From the NCBI GenBank assembly GCA_008933995.1, contig WARS01000036.1:5928419-5992418 (forward strand): a DNA stretch of 64,000 nucleotides, given 5' to 3'. Positions 1-11,193 of this stretch are shown here, one piece after another. The notes below the pieces were generated by a model. It saw only the letters and a list, made by a program, of their open reading frames with translations, did not search any database and was not told the DNA's origin. Made by a program: the position numbers and the translations under genes. The DNA is from Datnioides undecimradiatus (lineage: Eukaryota > Chordata > Actinopteri > Lobotiformes > Datnioididae). The stretch's first letter is position 1; every line of letters begins with the position of its first letter.

Positions 1-727
1 ATTACCTGGCCCGTTAGTCGCGTCCAAATTGCCCCTCCATCTTTTTTGTTTGATAAGATCTTCTTCCACTCAGTGACAGCAAACTTTTTGCCGCCTAGAA
101 TCTGACAGAGAGCGAGTAACCTGCCATAAAGGGCATAGATGGGAGGGGATCATTACTCGGCTTGAGAGGAAAAGGTGACTTCGCCTGATAGGAAATTCGT
201 TTTTGAGAGGAAAGGGAATCGTAAGATTCTTTACTCCTACTCTCTGTTGGCGGTAACGCGTTACTGAGTATCTCGTTACCGCCCTGCGCTGTCCGGGAAC
301 TAGCAGAGTTTGAAGTCGAAAGGCGTGTAGGCTGCATGCGCTCTCGTTTTGAAGAATCTGACAGAGAGAGCGCGAGAACGCTTACGAGCGCCATTGAAAA
401 GCAAAGAAGGAAGCCGGCGTGCGGTTCGGATTCTGTAGTTCTGTGGAGAAATCCAAGTTACCGGGCCGGGCTATGCAAATGTATCCGTTCCTCTATGCGC
501 GCACGGGGCGCACCGACCTGTAGTAGCCTGATCTTGGCCAGCCTATCGGACCTGGGCACCGTGTACTGTGGAGCTTGTCTATTTCACTTTGAAGGGATGC
601 TGGTCGTCCCGGACACGTGAGCTGAGCTGATGAGACGAGTTTATCGCGGATTTGGATGAGGGGGTTTTCTGTGCGTTAACGGCCAGGCGTGCGAACTAGG
701 CTGTGGTGCGCTCAGATGTGTTTTTTT

Positions 728-779
728 CTTTCTCTCTCTCTCCCCCTCTCTCTCCCTCTCTCTCTCTCTCGGTCGCTCT
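728..779. repeat. CT-rich simple repeat
   Basis: Imperfect (CT)n/(CCCT) tract inside the CpG-rich block. It causes long low-complexity Ser/Leu-rich or Arg/Glu-rich frames on both strands, which are not genes. Confidence 0.85.
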
Positions 780-1761
780 CCGTATCCACCGCTCCGCCTC
801 CCCCTTTTCGCAACATTGACGCAACCAAAAAATACTGGAACAAAAGAAACAACTTCCTTGAAGCTTTGCTGAAACTGCACTTAGTCGGAGAAAGGAAGCT
901 TGTTGTCAACTTGCCTGGGATGGAAACGTCGAGGTGAGGGTGTCACCAGCGGCCGGCTGGCAGCGAGAGAGATGCGGTCGATCACTCCAAAAGGCATCCA
1001 GGCTGTCGAGTAAGTGCCATTAAAGCATTCAGTGGAGTCATTTCAACTTTTGCTGTGTGACCTCTCGACTAGTTAAGTTTGCCGTGCGGTGTCAGTCGCT
1101 GCAAAAATAAAGTCGTTTTGGTCGATTCCCTGCGACGCGGGGCACAAAGTAAAGTCCCTGTGAGGTATTGTTGTCGAATTGCCGGGGTGAGAATATAAGT
1201 TATAGGCCTATAAATTCATCGTGGGGGTGATGTGGACGTGCACGCTGCTTTCAAAATGACAAGTACGTGAAAACAATTTGACATTTAGGAGCCGCTGACA
1301 ACGAGGCTTTAACTACTGCGCTGTCAATCTAACAGACTGTTGTTTGGTTCATCTAGTGTGAGCGTGAAATCAGTTTCTGTGAGGTGAACGTGAACAAGCA
1401 CTATCCCAGTGTTGTGCATTGACAAGTCTCCAGCACAGACTGCCAGTTTATTATTGTTATTCATGCAGCAGCCTTGAGCAGTCGCCGGTTGCATGAAGAT
1501 CCTGGTGATCAACAAACATGCCCACAACGGAGCGGCAAGTGCGATCGTTTTTTTATTAAACGCATGCCGGTGTCGTTGTTTTAGGTGCGGGGTCTAACTT
1601 TGTTTTTCGAGGTGCGATCCGCAGTTTTGGGCGGACGATCGCTGTGCTTTGTCGCGTCGGTGTTTTCGCTGCATGAACAAAGGACTGGATGGAGTAGTCG
1701 GCTCGGCACAGAGCGTCGGTGGAGAGCAGGCGGGCTGTTTACAATAATAACACGATCGCGG

Positions 1762-1775
1762 TGACGTCACGTGAC
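1762..1775. promoter_or_regulatory. Overlapping CRE and CLEAR/E-box motif
   Basis: TGACGTCA (1762-1769) overlaps GTCACGTGAC (1766-1775). The first is the palindromic CREB/ATF site; the second matches the CLEAR/USF-type E-box. Both lie in CpG-rich sequence, which supports a promoter here. Binding is inferred from motif only. Confidence 0.5.
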
Positions 1776-1860
1776 TGACAGCGGCCTCGGCCAGTGGCGG
1801 AGCCGCTTAGCCATCAGCAACACGCTATATTTGGAAAGTGGTTACATCATCGAGGTACAA

Positions 1861-4800
1861 CAGTGGCCTGTGGAGGGAGGGACTTCCGCAGGGATTTTCA
1901 ATTTGTAGTCCAGAAACAGGACAATGAATAGATTCGCTCTGTCTTTGGCGCTTGAAGTCTGGATTTATTTTTTAGAGCATATCAACATTTCCACAGCCTG
2001 TTCAGACTCACCTATAGCCAAGCTCTTGTTAGGTGTGCCTTAAACACAGCTTATGACGGTGTTATTACAATGCAGGCATGGTCAGGTAACCTATAATTTA
2101 ATATAACCTCTAGAGTGTCAATGGAAAATGTGAGTATCTGTCAATAGCCTGTGTCCAATTTCAGTGCTAAAAATACTCAGCTGTGGGAGACTTAAGAGAC
2201 TGCTGTTTAATTCACATACATACATCAAACTTCTCAGCAGCAGTTCACGCCAAAAAAATGTTCATTCATCCTCCAAGATGTCAGGAAACTGATGATGGGG
2301 CTGATCTGTAACAGAAGTATCAGCACTGTGGCACCCAGATCTATTTTCGAGTGTCAGTTTTAGCCGGAGTGTAGAAAATACAGCAGTTTTGGAGATGCAG
2401 ATATTTGTTTTTTGCAACCGCACAGGAGCCTTGTAGTTACCATTCACCCCCAATCCTCCTGCCCTCAGTTCCTAGAATTTACATTTCAGGTTAGGCTAAA
2501 TCACCACTGATTTGTTCAGAAGCATCAGAGATGACCATGCGACTGACCCCAAAAAGTTGCCATAAAAGACAAAAACGTTTCTAAAATTATTGTCACTGAT
2601 AGATACTGTTGAGAAAAGAGCTTTGAGATCAGCTCCGTGCACAACCTCTGTTAGAGACCATTGCAATCAAATGCCAGCTGCCCTGTGACAAGCTGCATTG
2701 CGGCTTTATTATTGTTGGTAGCAATAATATTAGTGCCATATTAGACTGTAATTTGTAATATTACAAGTAAGCCTGTAGACAGTAACCCCCCTAATTGTCT
2801 AAATGTAATGTTAAGCGAGTGTATTCTTCAGGTTAGACAGGAGTGAGTGCTCGGGACCGCACAGTGTGCAGGGTTGTTTGCTTTTTTTACACCTCAGTTC
2901 AGATGATTATTCTCTCTCCTATATAAAATTCCATTCAAGGTTTTTATCAGTGCAACGCATCAGTATCAGAATCAGTGATGCCTGCTATGATATTAATAAA
3001 TTCAAGGTAGCGGCCATAACACTTGAAGAACAACGATACAGAGTCACGCTTGAGTTTGGACGCTTTTTCTCTTAAGAGGATAGCATCATTAAATAAAGGC
3101 ATTGTGTTGAGTCAAACAACCGGGCGCTGTGGTTGTCTCTACCCTTAATGTAAATATTGGCCTAGCCTTTAATGATATTGGGCTTAATTAGCTCAGTGCA
3201 CTTATATATAATATACTGAAATATACAAGAAAGTTTTTTTCAGCATCAGATAACATTACTATATGGATGTCATCGTATATTTACCATAGAACCACAGTCA
3301 AGCGTGAAGCTAGCCTCACCTGAAAGTCAGCCGTCTGATTGTGAGGTGACTAATATGAATCCAACATACCGGACGGTAATACATCATGAAGAAAGTGTTT
3401 TACTTACAAAGGGCTCTAAGATCAGTGTCAGGTGACACCTGAGCATACACAACTATAACGGGGGAAAGAGCAGAGAGGTTTATGGTGCATGTGCTTTGTT
3501 TTCTAATTCAGCTCAATTTGACTGCATGCACTTTGGAATATGATTTCAAATTTGGTCCAGAGATTTATATCTATGAGTGCGAAAAAAAGCCCAACAACAA
3601 CAGCGTATCAGTTCCATCTGAAATTGGTTTGTGGTGTTTTCTTCTAAGTAGTTCCTGGACACCAGACTGAAAACAAACTCGTTTTAAACGTTCTCCCAGT
3701 GCTGATTTTTATACACTACACTACACGGAGCATAGGCATGCTGTGCAACCCTCCTGAATGCAATTAAGGCAACCTGCTAAAGGCTGTAGTGTTCTGGGGG
3801 TTTTTTAAATGCTCTCTGAATGCGAAAATGTTGTTGTGGGCTCTGACCTAAACACAGCATAAGTGTAGATTGGGATTACTGTAACTGATGAAAGAGAAAC
3901 TGAATGAAATAAAATGGTTGGGCGTAACCCTGTGACTGTCTTGTAGGACAGTCCAGTGGTATACTTTTGGGGGTTTTTTAGCCTTTTGAATGTCACTGCT
4001 GCTCATATAATGTTAAGTTTTGATGTATTTCTTATATAGCAATTGTTTTGGGCACTTGCCTCTGATTGTATCCTGATTTAAAAGGCTGTGATTAACTTAC
4101 ACACTAATCATTTGTTTAGGGTATATTATTTCCATCCAGGTCTCAGCGGAGAGTCTTAATCCTGCAGTGATGCTGCTGTTCAGTGCACACTCGCCTTTAT
4201 TTATTTGGCACAATCGTCACCAATTTAGAGATAAAGATTTGTAGGCACAAAACATCCTCACTTGCAAAAAAATATCGGCGTTAACATCGGCCTTCCTAAA
4301 CTTATTCTTCGAGGCCTTTCTGTAACCCTGCATGCCTAGGATTAGATCTTGCTTGTGTTTAGCCCTCTCTGTAATCCCTCTCAGCAGTCCGCTTCAATAA
4401 AAAAAAAAAAAAAATACTGAGGGATGTGGACAATCGTCAAGATAAAAAAAAAATACTACGAAATCAGGAAGCAACATGGACAATGTTTTGTCGGTTGATA
4501 TAAACCGTTTCCCTAAACATAACAATTGGATTTCTTTTTAATAGAAACCGTCACTCATCAGGTCAAAACACTCCAAACATCTTACTGGACGTTTGACTCT
4601 CAATGTTGGACATCTTTGAAGTTATTGGTCCAATCTATTTGCCTCGGCATTAGATCCTACATTGTTTCTTTTTTTTTTTCTCAGTGTGGCATATGATGCC
4701 AAATTCAGTCCTGAAAACATATTATTTAATACATCTAAAAAACAGAAAGCTTCACAGATGGTGTTAACAGTGTTACATAGTTCAAAGACACAGTTCAAGC

Positions 4801-7800
4801 CGCTCTTTAGAACCTCGTCAGTGTCACTTGTGGGCTGGCAGACCACACAGCTTTTGAAGGGACGTTTTTATCCAGATTCTTTTGCTGTTTAACGAACAAA
4901 ATTTCACAAGATTCAAACCAAAGAATTTCTCAGCTTTCTGTCCTTTTCTGTTACCGAACAGCCCCCTTCTCCTTGTTACTGATGCTGCTTGCTGAGTTTT
5001 TCCCCTTAATTGTCCCCTGTTTGTAATGTAATTTTAAACTACTCTATGAATTATACTCACTTAATTAAAGTGTGAGAATGTCTGTAAGATTATACAGAGA
5101 CTTAATAAAAAGGGCTTCTTGCGCTGTAATATCTGAATGTACTGGCCAGGCATGTGATAGTGTTTAACAGAACTTCGGCTACAAGAGTCTGTTGTACGCT
5201 TTTACTTTAAGCGAAACATTTTATTTGGCGTGGGACCGGCCTGTAAGGCAAACTTTGTTAGAAAGCAAAGTGAGAAACAATATTTTATCATAATTTCTGA
5301 CCGCAAATAGTAGGAGTAAAAAAAAAATGTGTGTGCGAGCGTGAGTGTGTGCCCTTTTTGTAGCACCCAGAGGCTGATGTGACCACCTCGCAGCTTTTGT
5401 GCTAAAAAGAGGTCAGAGGTCTCTGTTGTGTTTTCAGGGTGACCTGCTAGTGACTATTAGCCATTGATAAATGTGATGTCCCACAAGTGTGCGGGCCAGA
5501 CCCCTCTAAAGGGGGAGGTGTCATAACACGCCCCACACTAACCTCCCAGCCAACCCCACCTCAACCAGTGCATACACACACGCAAACACACACACTCTCT
5601 GCCCTGCTGACAGGAGCACAAGGGGGCAGCTGCTACAGATGTCTCATAGAGAGAGGGGGAGGGGTGCCGAGGAGACATCAATGGAGAGTCTCTCTCTAGT
5701 ATGGAGTTCTCAGTGGGGCTCATTGTGTTTTCTAAAGACCAAGAAGAGGGAATAGGCCACGTTAATATAGTAAGCCTATAGTCTCTTATACTTTGTTTCA
5801 CGGTGTTGCTCGTTTTAACTGCTGGGCCGTTTTATGCATGTATTACTTCAACTGGCTTCTGGTGTACACTTCAAAACAGCCCAAAATTGTAGTTCCCGTG
5901 ATGAAGAATTGAAGAATAAGTTGGTGGGTTTTTCTGAATGATAAAAGGAAACAGTTTAGTCAGAAGTTGTACTTTAGTTTGTATGTAATATTTTTCATTT
6001 AAAAAGTGAAAAAAAGGGAAAAACCCCCCCTGATTAAAATCTTAAATTCATCTCTAAAGTGAGAAATGCAGATATGATTCTCACACTTTGTTCATTTGCA
6101 AACCCTGGTTTGATTCAGGAATTGGAAGGGCATGCTCTCACTTCAGCCACCACCCGATGCTGCCATGACAGTGTGTCTCTAATGTATAGCGCACTTTCAA
6201 GAGTGAAAGTGAAATCGCCCACTGCTGTCTTAAGATGATATAAAAGTTGCAAACTGTTAGTCTGCTGTGGTACGTGGGTGCTTATCTCTGTTTTAATTTC
6301 ACCTCTAACCTTAATCAACCTTTTGGAGGGTTTTCAGGGTGTCATTCTGTCTCCGGTTGATATTTTCTTCTCTTCAGTAAAACTGAAGGGTTTGTTTTTG
6401 AACTCTTGAGGCGTGTTGCGGGCCCCGATTTTGCCACCACCTATTTCCCTATCATTTGATGTGATGCAGTTCCATGTCTGGTGGTGGTGTGAAAGGCCAT
6501 CTTTTGAGTCACATGAGGGAAGAAGCGAGAGTGAGTGAGAGAGAGAGAAAAAAATCCGTAAAACGCCTCCTTGAATGAGAAGCAGCTGAGTGTAACAGCC
6601 AACCATGCACGCAAGACATCTAACATGAAATCAAATTACATCGAACTAAAACTGCCCCAGCATGGCAACTTTGCAGCCGGGTTAGCCCGCTGTTGTGGTC
6701 AAACACCGCGATGCATGACACTGTGGCTCTTGTTCAGCTCGTCCACCAGAAGACAAGGGAGAGCTCCACTCAGTCTCAACCCTCCTAATGAAGAGATGCA
6801 TTATGATGTGATTTCATTTGGGTCCTGCAGAAAAGCTGCTGTGGATAACAGAGCAGTCTGAGTAGCATGGTTCATTTGTGTAGTGACATGTGACTTGTGT
6901 TTTCGTGAGTCATAAGGATCTCCTGCCTAATGGAAGGCAGTGTGTGCTCATGTGACGGTGACACAATGCAGGATGAACTGTATAGTATTCACCAGAGCTC
7001 AGCTTGGCTACTGTTTGGCTCTGTTAATAGGGACCCATGAGCGTCTTTTTATCTTGTTAATTTTTTGCCGTAGTGAAATTAAACGAAGCACAATTTCTGT
7101 TCATGTCATTGAAGGGTTTTGGCGATAGTGGTTGCCGCGTAATCTTTATGAAAACCCTGACAAAACCAGAGCTTTTAAACAGTATGTTAATCTGCAAAGC
7201 TGTAAGTACTGCGTATGTGCATTTGTGCATGCCTGCGTGTGTGTGCGCGCGTGCATGATATCTTTGAGTACTGCATCATGATCTTCCCTATGGTCACGGT
7301 GGTGTTTTTGCTGGCTCATCCCTGCCTCTCCACATGCCTGTTTAACAACACAGAGCTCCTCCTTACTGGCTTCCTGTCCAAACCAGTTTATCTGTAAACA
7401 AGTGTGTTTTTTTCCTCTCCGCCCCATTGTCCACACTACACCAGAATGCATACACAATGGGCGCCCTCTCTCTCCCAGTCTCGCTTTTGTACTCCAAAGT
7501 ACAAAAACATTATGTTTTTACTATGCCGCTCACAGCAATGTAAAGAAATGATGCACGTTTCGGTGAAGTCTACAGAAAGATTGTAAAAATGTTGTTGCCA
7601 TGAATGAAAAAAGTAAATGATATCTCTAACAATGTTAACATTTGTACGAAATATATAACTGGCTTAAAGTTGTCTTCTGGCCTCTATTCACTTAAGCACA
7701 GCCTAAAACTAATGGCAGGTTGCAGCTAATTCTTTTTTCCAATGCACCCTGTTGGAGTCAACAACTGACATAGCAGGTGAATGTTATGTATTGTTATTAT

Positions 7801-7929
7801 GTGTGCATTGGGATGAAATGGCTGTCTCTGTTTATCTTGCCCGAGGTACACTATGCTACAGTAAATGTGATAACAGCAGGGTTATTGTGGCAGAGCCCAA
7901 CCCGTGCTTTGGCCGTTGCATGTACACTA

Positions 7930-7930
<1 letters not shown>
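1861..7930. other. Non-coding stretch, no gene recognised
   Basis: AT-rich sequence with only short chance frames. No conserved protein segment, RNA gene or clear transposon was recognised. Short homopolymers occur at about 4399 and 5320, and 5560-5600 holds a CA-rich patch. It is probably intron of the unidentified left-hand gene or intergenic DNA. Confidence 0.5.
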
Positions 7931-7966
<36 letters not shown>

Positions 7967-7974
7967 CGTGTGTG

Positions 7975-8005
<31 letters not shown>
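7931..8005. repeat. (GT)n microsatellite
   Basis: About 75 bp of GT dinucleotides with GC-bearing interruptions (TGCG, TGCA). The open frames across it (poly Cys-Val, or Thr-His on the other strand) are artefacts of the repeat. Confidence 0.97.
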
Positions 8006-8008
<3 letters not shown>

Positions 8009-8909
8009 AATGTGGTGTTGCAAGGCTAATCTTAAATTGACATGAAAGTGAGTGGTTATGGCATATAATTTACTTATGGAATTTGTTTCCTTTAAGCCAG
8101 ATATCGGTGTGCCTTTGAAAGGTGTGGAAATCAAATCGGTCTAACGTTTAAAAAAATGGCAAACTGGGAAGGAAGCTTCATTAAAATAAGAGAGGGCAAT
8201 GTGAAGTCGCAGCAATTTAAGATACGAGAGCAATGTCCTCACTCGAACTGTTGAGAAAAAAAAACGAAAACAACAAAAAAAGACAGTGTCTTAAACCCAA
8301 CCCCACATTAAGATCAAGAAGAGCATGGAAGGAGAACATAACTGCTGACTGAGTCTCTGTAGCTCAGCAGTCCCTTCACCTCACTGACTCAAAGTTAAGG
8401 CTTTTAATGCTTTTTGTTCCCCGACATCCTTCATGATTTGGTTTGCATTTCCTTGGCCTTGGGAGTAATCTCATCGATTGCTTTACTTCTTGACCTAATA
8501 ATACACATATACTAGATGTTTTACTCCTGCCATCTATGGCGGCAATAATGTGTTATTATCTTTTGATTGTTTTTGATAGGCTTGTCACTCCAAGTCAAGC
8601 ACTGTTGTGCTAACTGCAGATCAGTACCAATTGTTCGAATAAGGAACACATTTTGAATAGACATTCATGGCAATCACATGAAAGATGGTGAGAAAGGTAT
8701 TACAGTGCATTCAGCATTCTAATACACACATCAAAAATGCTTTAAATGCACCTACTGTGAAGAACTGATATAACATAATAAAGGCAATGACTGTCTTTAG
8801 GCTAAATGTGGAAATGTGTGTTTACCTGACCACAATTCAAAAGGTGTTTTATGCTCATAAAATTATCTATCTCACAAGCAATAGTCTTAAGTTACATTTT
8901 TGTAAAGGA

Positions 8910-9646
8910 TGGTGGGAGAAGTACTCAGATCCTTTACTTACATAAAAGTATCTTCCTGTAAAATCAGCCCCCTTGTGTTCCTGTATGTAAAAATATGAAA
9001 GTACAATCAGCAAAATTTACCAAAAGCATCCAAAAGTAAAAATGGCCCCCCGTAAATACGTTTATCTTACAGTATTAGATTGTTAATACTGATGAATCAA
9101 TGATTGGAATTTAAGCAGAATTTTGCTGTTGTAACTGGTTGAGATGGAGCAAAGACTGGTTCCCAACATAGGTGCCAGACCCCTCCAAAGGTCACAAGAT
9201 TAATCTAAGAGGCCGTTAGATGATGGAGGGAAGAAGAAAAAGCTAGAGGGATGATTTCAGTGGATTATTTGACCTCTGTGAGCCTTAAACTGTTTTCAAA
9301 ATGGAAGTTTTCGGGAAATTCTCTTTGGTGGAACTGTTAATGACTCATAGACGTCTGAAACATGACAAGGGGCACCAAATAGACTTTTTTGTGAGAGCTC
9401 ACAAGGCAAAAAGGTTGGGAACCACTGGTTTAATCTTCAACACTGTATTACATTTTATAACGTTATGATGTTCTTTTTACAGAAAGTCTTATTGTTAAAA
9501 TTAACTTCAGCTGTCAGATAAATGAAGTGGAGTAGGAAGTAAATATTTTTCTCCAAAATATAGTGTATACAGTAGCAAAAATGCAAATACTTAAGAACTG
9601 TCACTTGCTTGTGTAAATGTATATTGTTACTTTCCGCCACTCATAG
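8910..9646. mobile_element. Non-autonomous hAT-like DNA element, interrupted
   Basis: The left end reads GGTGGGAGAAGTACTCAG and the right end TTACTTTCCGCCACTC; the ends are near-inverted copies of the GTGG(A)AGAAGTACTCAG / TTACTTTCCACCAC termini I recall from a very common teleost MITE. Interior landmarks of that element are present too, for example TACTGATGAATCAATG near 9085 and AGCTGTCAGATAAATG near 9508. Its middle is interrupted by a second inverted-repeat element (9156-9425). Assignment to hAT is from memory of the family; the subfamily is not determined. Confidence 0.7.
9156..9425. mobile_element. Second inverted-repeat element nested in the hAT-like element
   Basis: Starts TGGTTCCCAAC (9157-9167) and ends GTTGGGAACCA (9414-9424), perfect 11-bp inverted termini about 270 bp apart. 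The flanks on both sides continue the surrounding hAT-like repeat, so this is a later insertion. No coding capacity was seen. Such GGTTCCCAAC-ended elements are common in fish; the family name was not determined. Confidence 0.65.
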
Positions 9647-10239
9647 GATATCATTGATTATTGATAGTCATCAGAGTGAAGATGAATGAATTCTAATCAG
9701 AGGCCAATTGTAGTTTTGTTGTAGGTCACTATGGAGTGTACTTTTGATTTAGCTCAGTTTAGTTGTTACCATGGGCTTTGATTATGTTAACAAATACAGG
9801 CCATGGAGCTCTCAACAAAAGTTTAAGTCATTTATATTCACCAGAGGCGACAAATTTGACAAAGGATGATGTTGGTATAGCCTTAAGTCACGGAATCTTG
9901 TGCTAGTGTACTGTCTCCAAAATGTATACAATGTTGTGGTTTATGGATATGGTGTGTCTATGGGACTTAATAATGCTACTAATAATATCACTGTCTACTT
10001 CATTTTTGATTTCTCTCAGTCTTTTGTTAAATCTCTATTGCGTTTTGTGCTACACTCTTCGAGTCATAAAAGATGCATGGTGTTTTTAATTCTGAGTAGT
10101 CGTCACCGAGGATCGTGGCATTCATTAAATATCAAAAACCCTGTTTTGGGCGAGTTTGAACGTAAATGCTTTAGCTTTCGTTATTTCATGAAAAGTCGTT
10201 GAGGGACCTAAAGAGTTAATTTGTCCCTCTCTCTTGAAC
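9647..10239. other. Non-coding stretch upstream of the miRNA-host promoter
   Basis: AT-rich, no conserved segment recognised. A 100-codon + strand frame at 9900-10202 has no family resemblance and looks like chance. Confidence 0.4.
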
Positions 10240-10400
10240 GCTGCGTGGGCTGCGAGATCATTCGAGAGTGCATTTTCAGCGTCCAATCAGCTTCGCGGAG
10301 TCCACTCCGCATTCAGCCAATAGGGAGAATGGGAGGCTCTATCGAATTTGAATGAGGAGTGTATCTTTCGGCGCCATTTTCGAGTGATCAGCGATTGCCT
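10240..10400 (+). promoter_or_regulatory. Cell-cycle-type promoter of the miR-15a/16 host transcript
   Basis: Two CCAAT boxes in the same direction (10283-10287 and 10317-10321, 34 bp start to start) are followed 25 bp after the second by TTTGAA (10347-10352), a CHR-type element. Then come an imperfect E2F-like TTTCGGCGCC (10366-10375) and GCGCCATTTTC (10371-10381), whose reverse strand matches the YY1 core AAAATGGCG. Dual NF-Y sites plus a CHR are the recognised architecture of G2/M genes bound by NF-Y and MuvB/DREAM complexes. The sequence downstream is CpG-rich with splice donors on the + strand, so I infer + strand transcription from about 10385. No TATA box is seen. Confidence 0.55.
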
Positions 10401-11193
10401 CAGCAGCTGTGGGGAGAGGATGCTGCGAATGTAGAAAGCTGCCGCTGAGACGGGGGAGAAACCAAGCGCTCAAAATTAAACTGCGCTTTTAGAGAGGGGC
10501 ATCGCGTAATTCCAATGGAAACACAGGTATTTGAAGCCACGAAGTATTTAAGTTGATTTTAATCGGAGAATATAAACGGACTTGTGGAGAGGAATACGTG
10601 GAAAAGAGGAGAGACCGACCGTGGCGGGGAGACGTTAGCCATTTGGCCAGCTTTGCCAGCTTCTACTAACGTTACTCCTCGGAGCTAGCCTGTTAGCTTA
10701 GCGTGCTAGCACATACAGAGGGATTTCTGACTTTGCTGCGCTGTAACGGTAAAAAAAAAAAAATACGCGTCCATACAGCGGCCCGTTTTATCCAGGAGGC
10801 GAGAGGGATATATTTGAAAAAAATATATATAGGCGAAAAATTATTTTGTACGGAGGATACTCTTGACTTAGCGGGTCTGATTTGAAAGTTGAACTATAAT
10901 GGACTAATTTTTTGGCATTGGAAACCAGTTTTGAGCGGGAGGTGCAAAAGCAGCCAGGCTCGAGCAGAGGAGAGGCACAGTCGGCAGTGTCAACAAATGC
11001 ACACGGCACCTACACTGGCTTCGGAGGGAAAAAATCAATACGAGAGACGGGGACATACACACTGTCTTTTGTCCTAACTTAATTTTAACAAGCTTGTTAA
11101 CTAAGGCTGACTTTTTGTCTGTGCTGGTAAATAGCATACGCATTGTTTCAAGCGGGTTTTTTTGGATCGCTAGACAGAAAAAAAAAACACCTG
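10385..11193 (+). ncRNA. Candidate first exon of the DLEU2-like miRNA host RNA
   Basis: CpG-rich sequence directly after the promoter, ending in a consensus donor CTG|GTAAGT (gt at 11194). An alternative earlier donor CAG|GTATTT lies at 10527, after the short frame M-E-T-Q. There is no convincing long coding frame. In vertebrates the miR-15a/16-1 primary transcript is the long non-coding DLEU2, which runs towards TRIM13 on the opposite strand; position and direction here fit that. Exon boundaries are inferred from motifs; the 5' end is approximate and no other host exon is firmly placed. Confidence 0.45.

Larger units (their letters stand above)
1..1860. promoter_or_regulatory. CpG-rich promoter-like block of an unidentified gene
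   Basis: The block is rich in CpG compared with the next 8 kb and carries a pyrimidine tract, an octamer ATGCAAAT (473-480), and a CRE/E-box pair near its right end. Several good + strand splice donors lie in it (GAG|GTGAGG at 934, GA|GTAAGT at 1010, GG|GTGAGA near 1187). Short ATG-led frames run into the first two: ATG at 920 (M E T S R) and ATG at 972 (MRSITPKGIQAV). A minus-strand donor-like CAG|GTAAT sits at the extreme left edge. I see no recognisable protein domain and cannot assign the gene or even its strand firmly. In mammals the next gene on this side of DLEU2 is DLEU7, but nothing here resembles it to me. Confidence 0.45.

Noticed and set aside
641..937. Frames of 65-82 codons on both strands with Ser/Leu or Arg/Glu runs
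   Set aside because: They come from the CT-rich simple repeat and show no family resemblance.
1110..1145. tRNA-like GGTCGATTCCC (T-arm word)
   Set aside because: No acceptor stem, anticodon arm or A box at the right distance.
7752..8134. Long frames rich in Cys-Val or Thr-His
   Set aside because: They are translations of the GT microsatellite.
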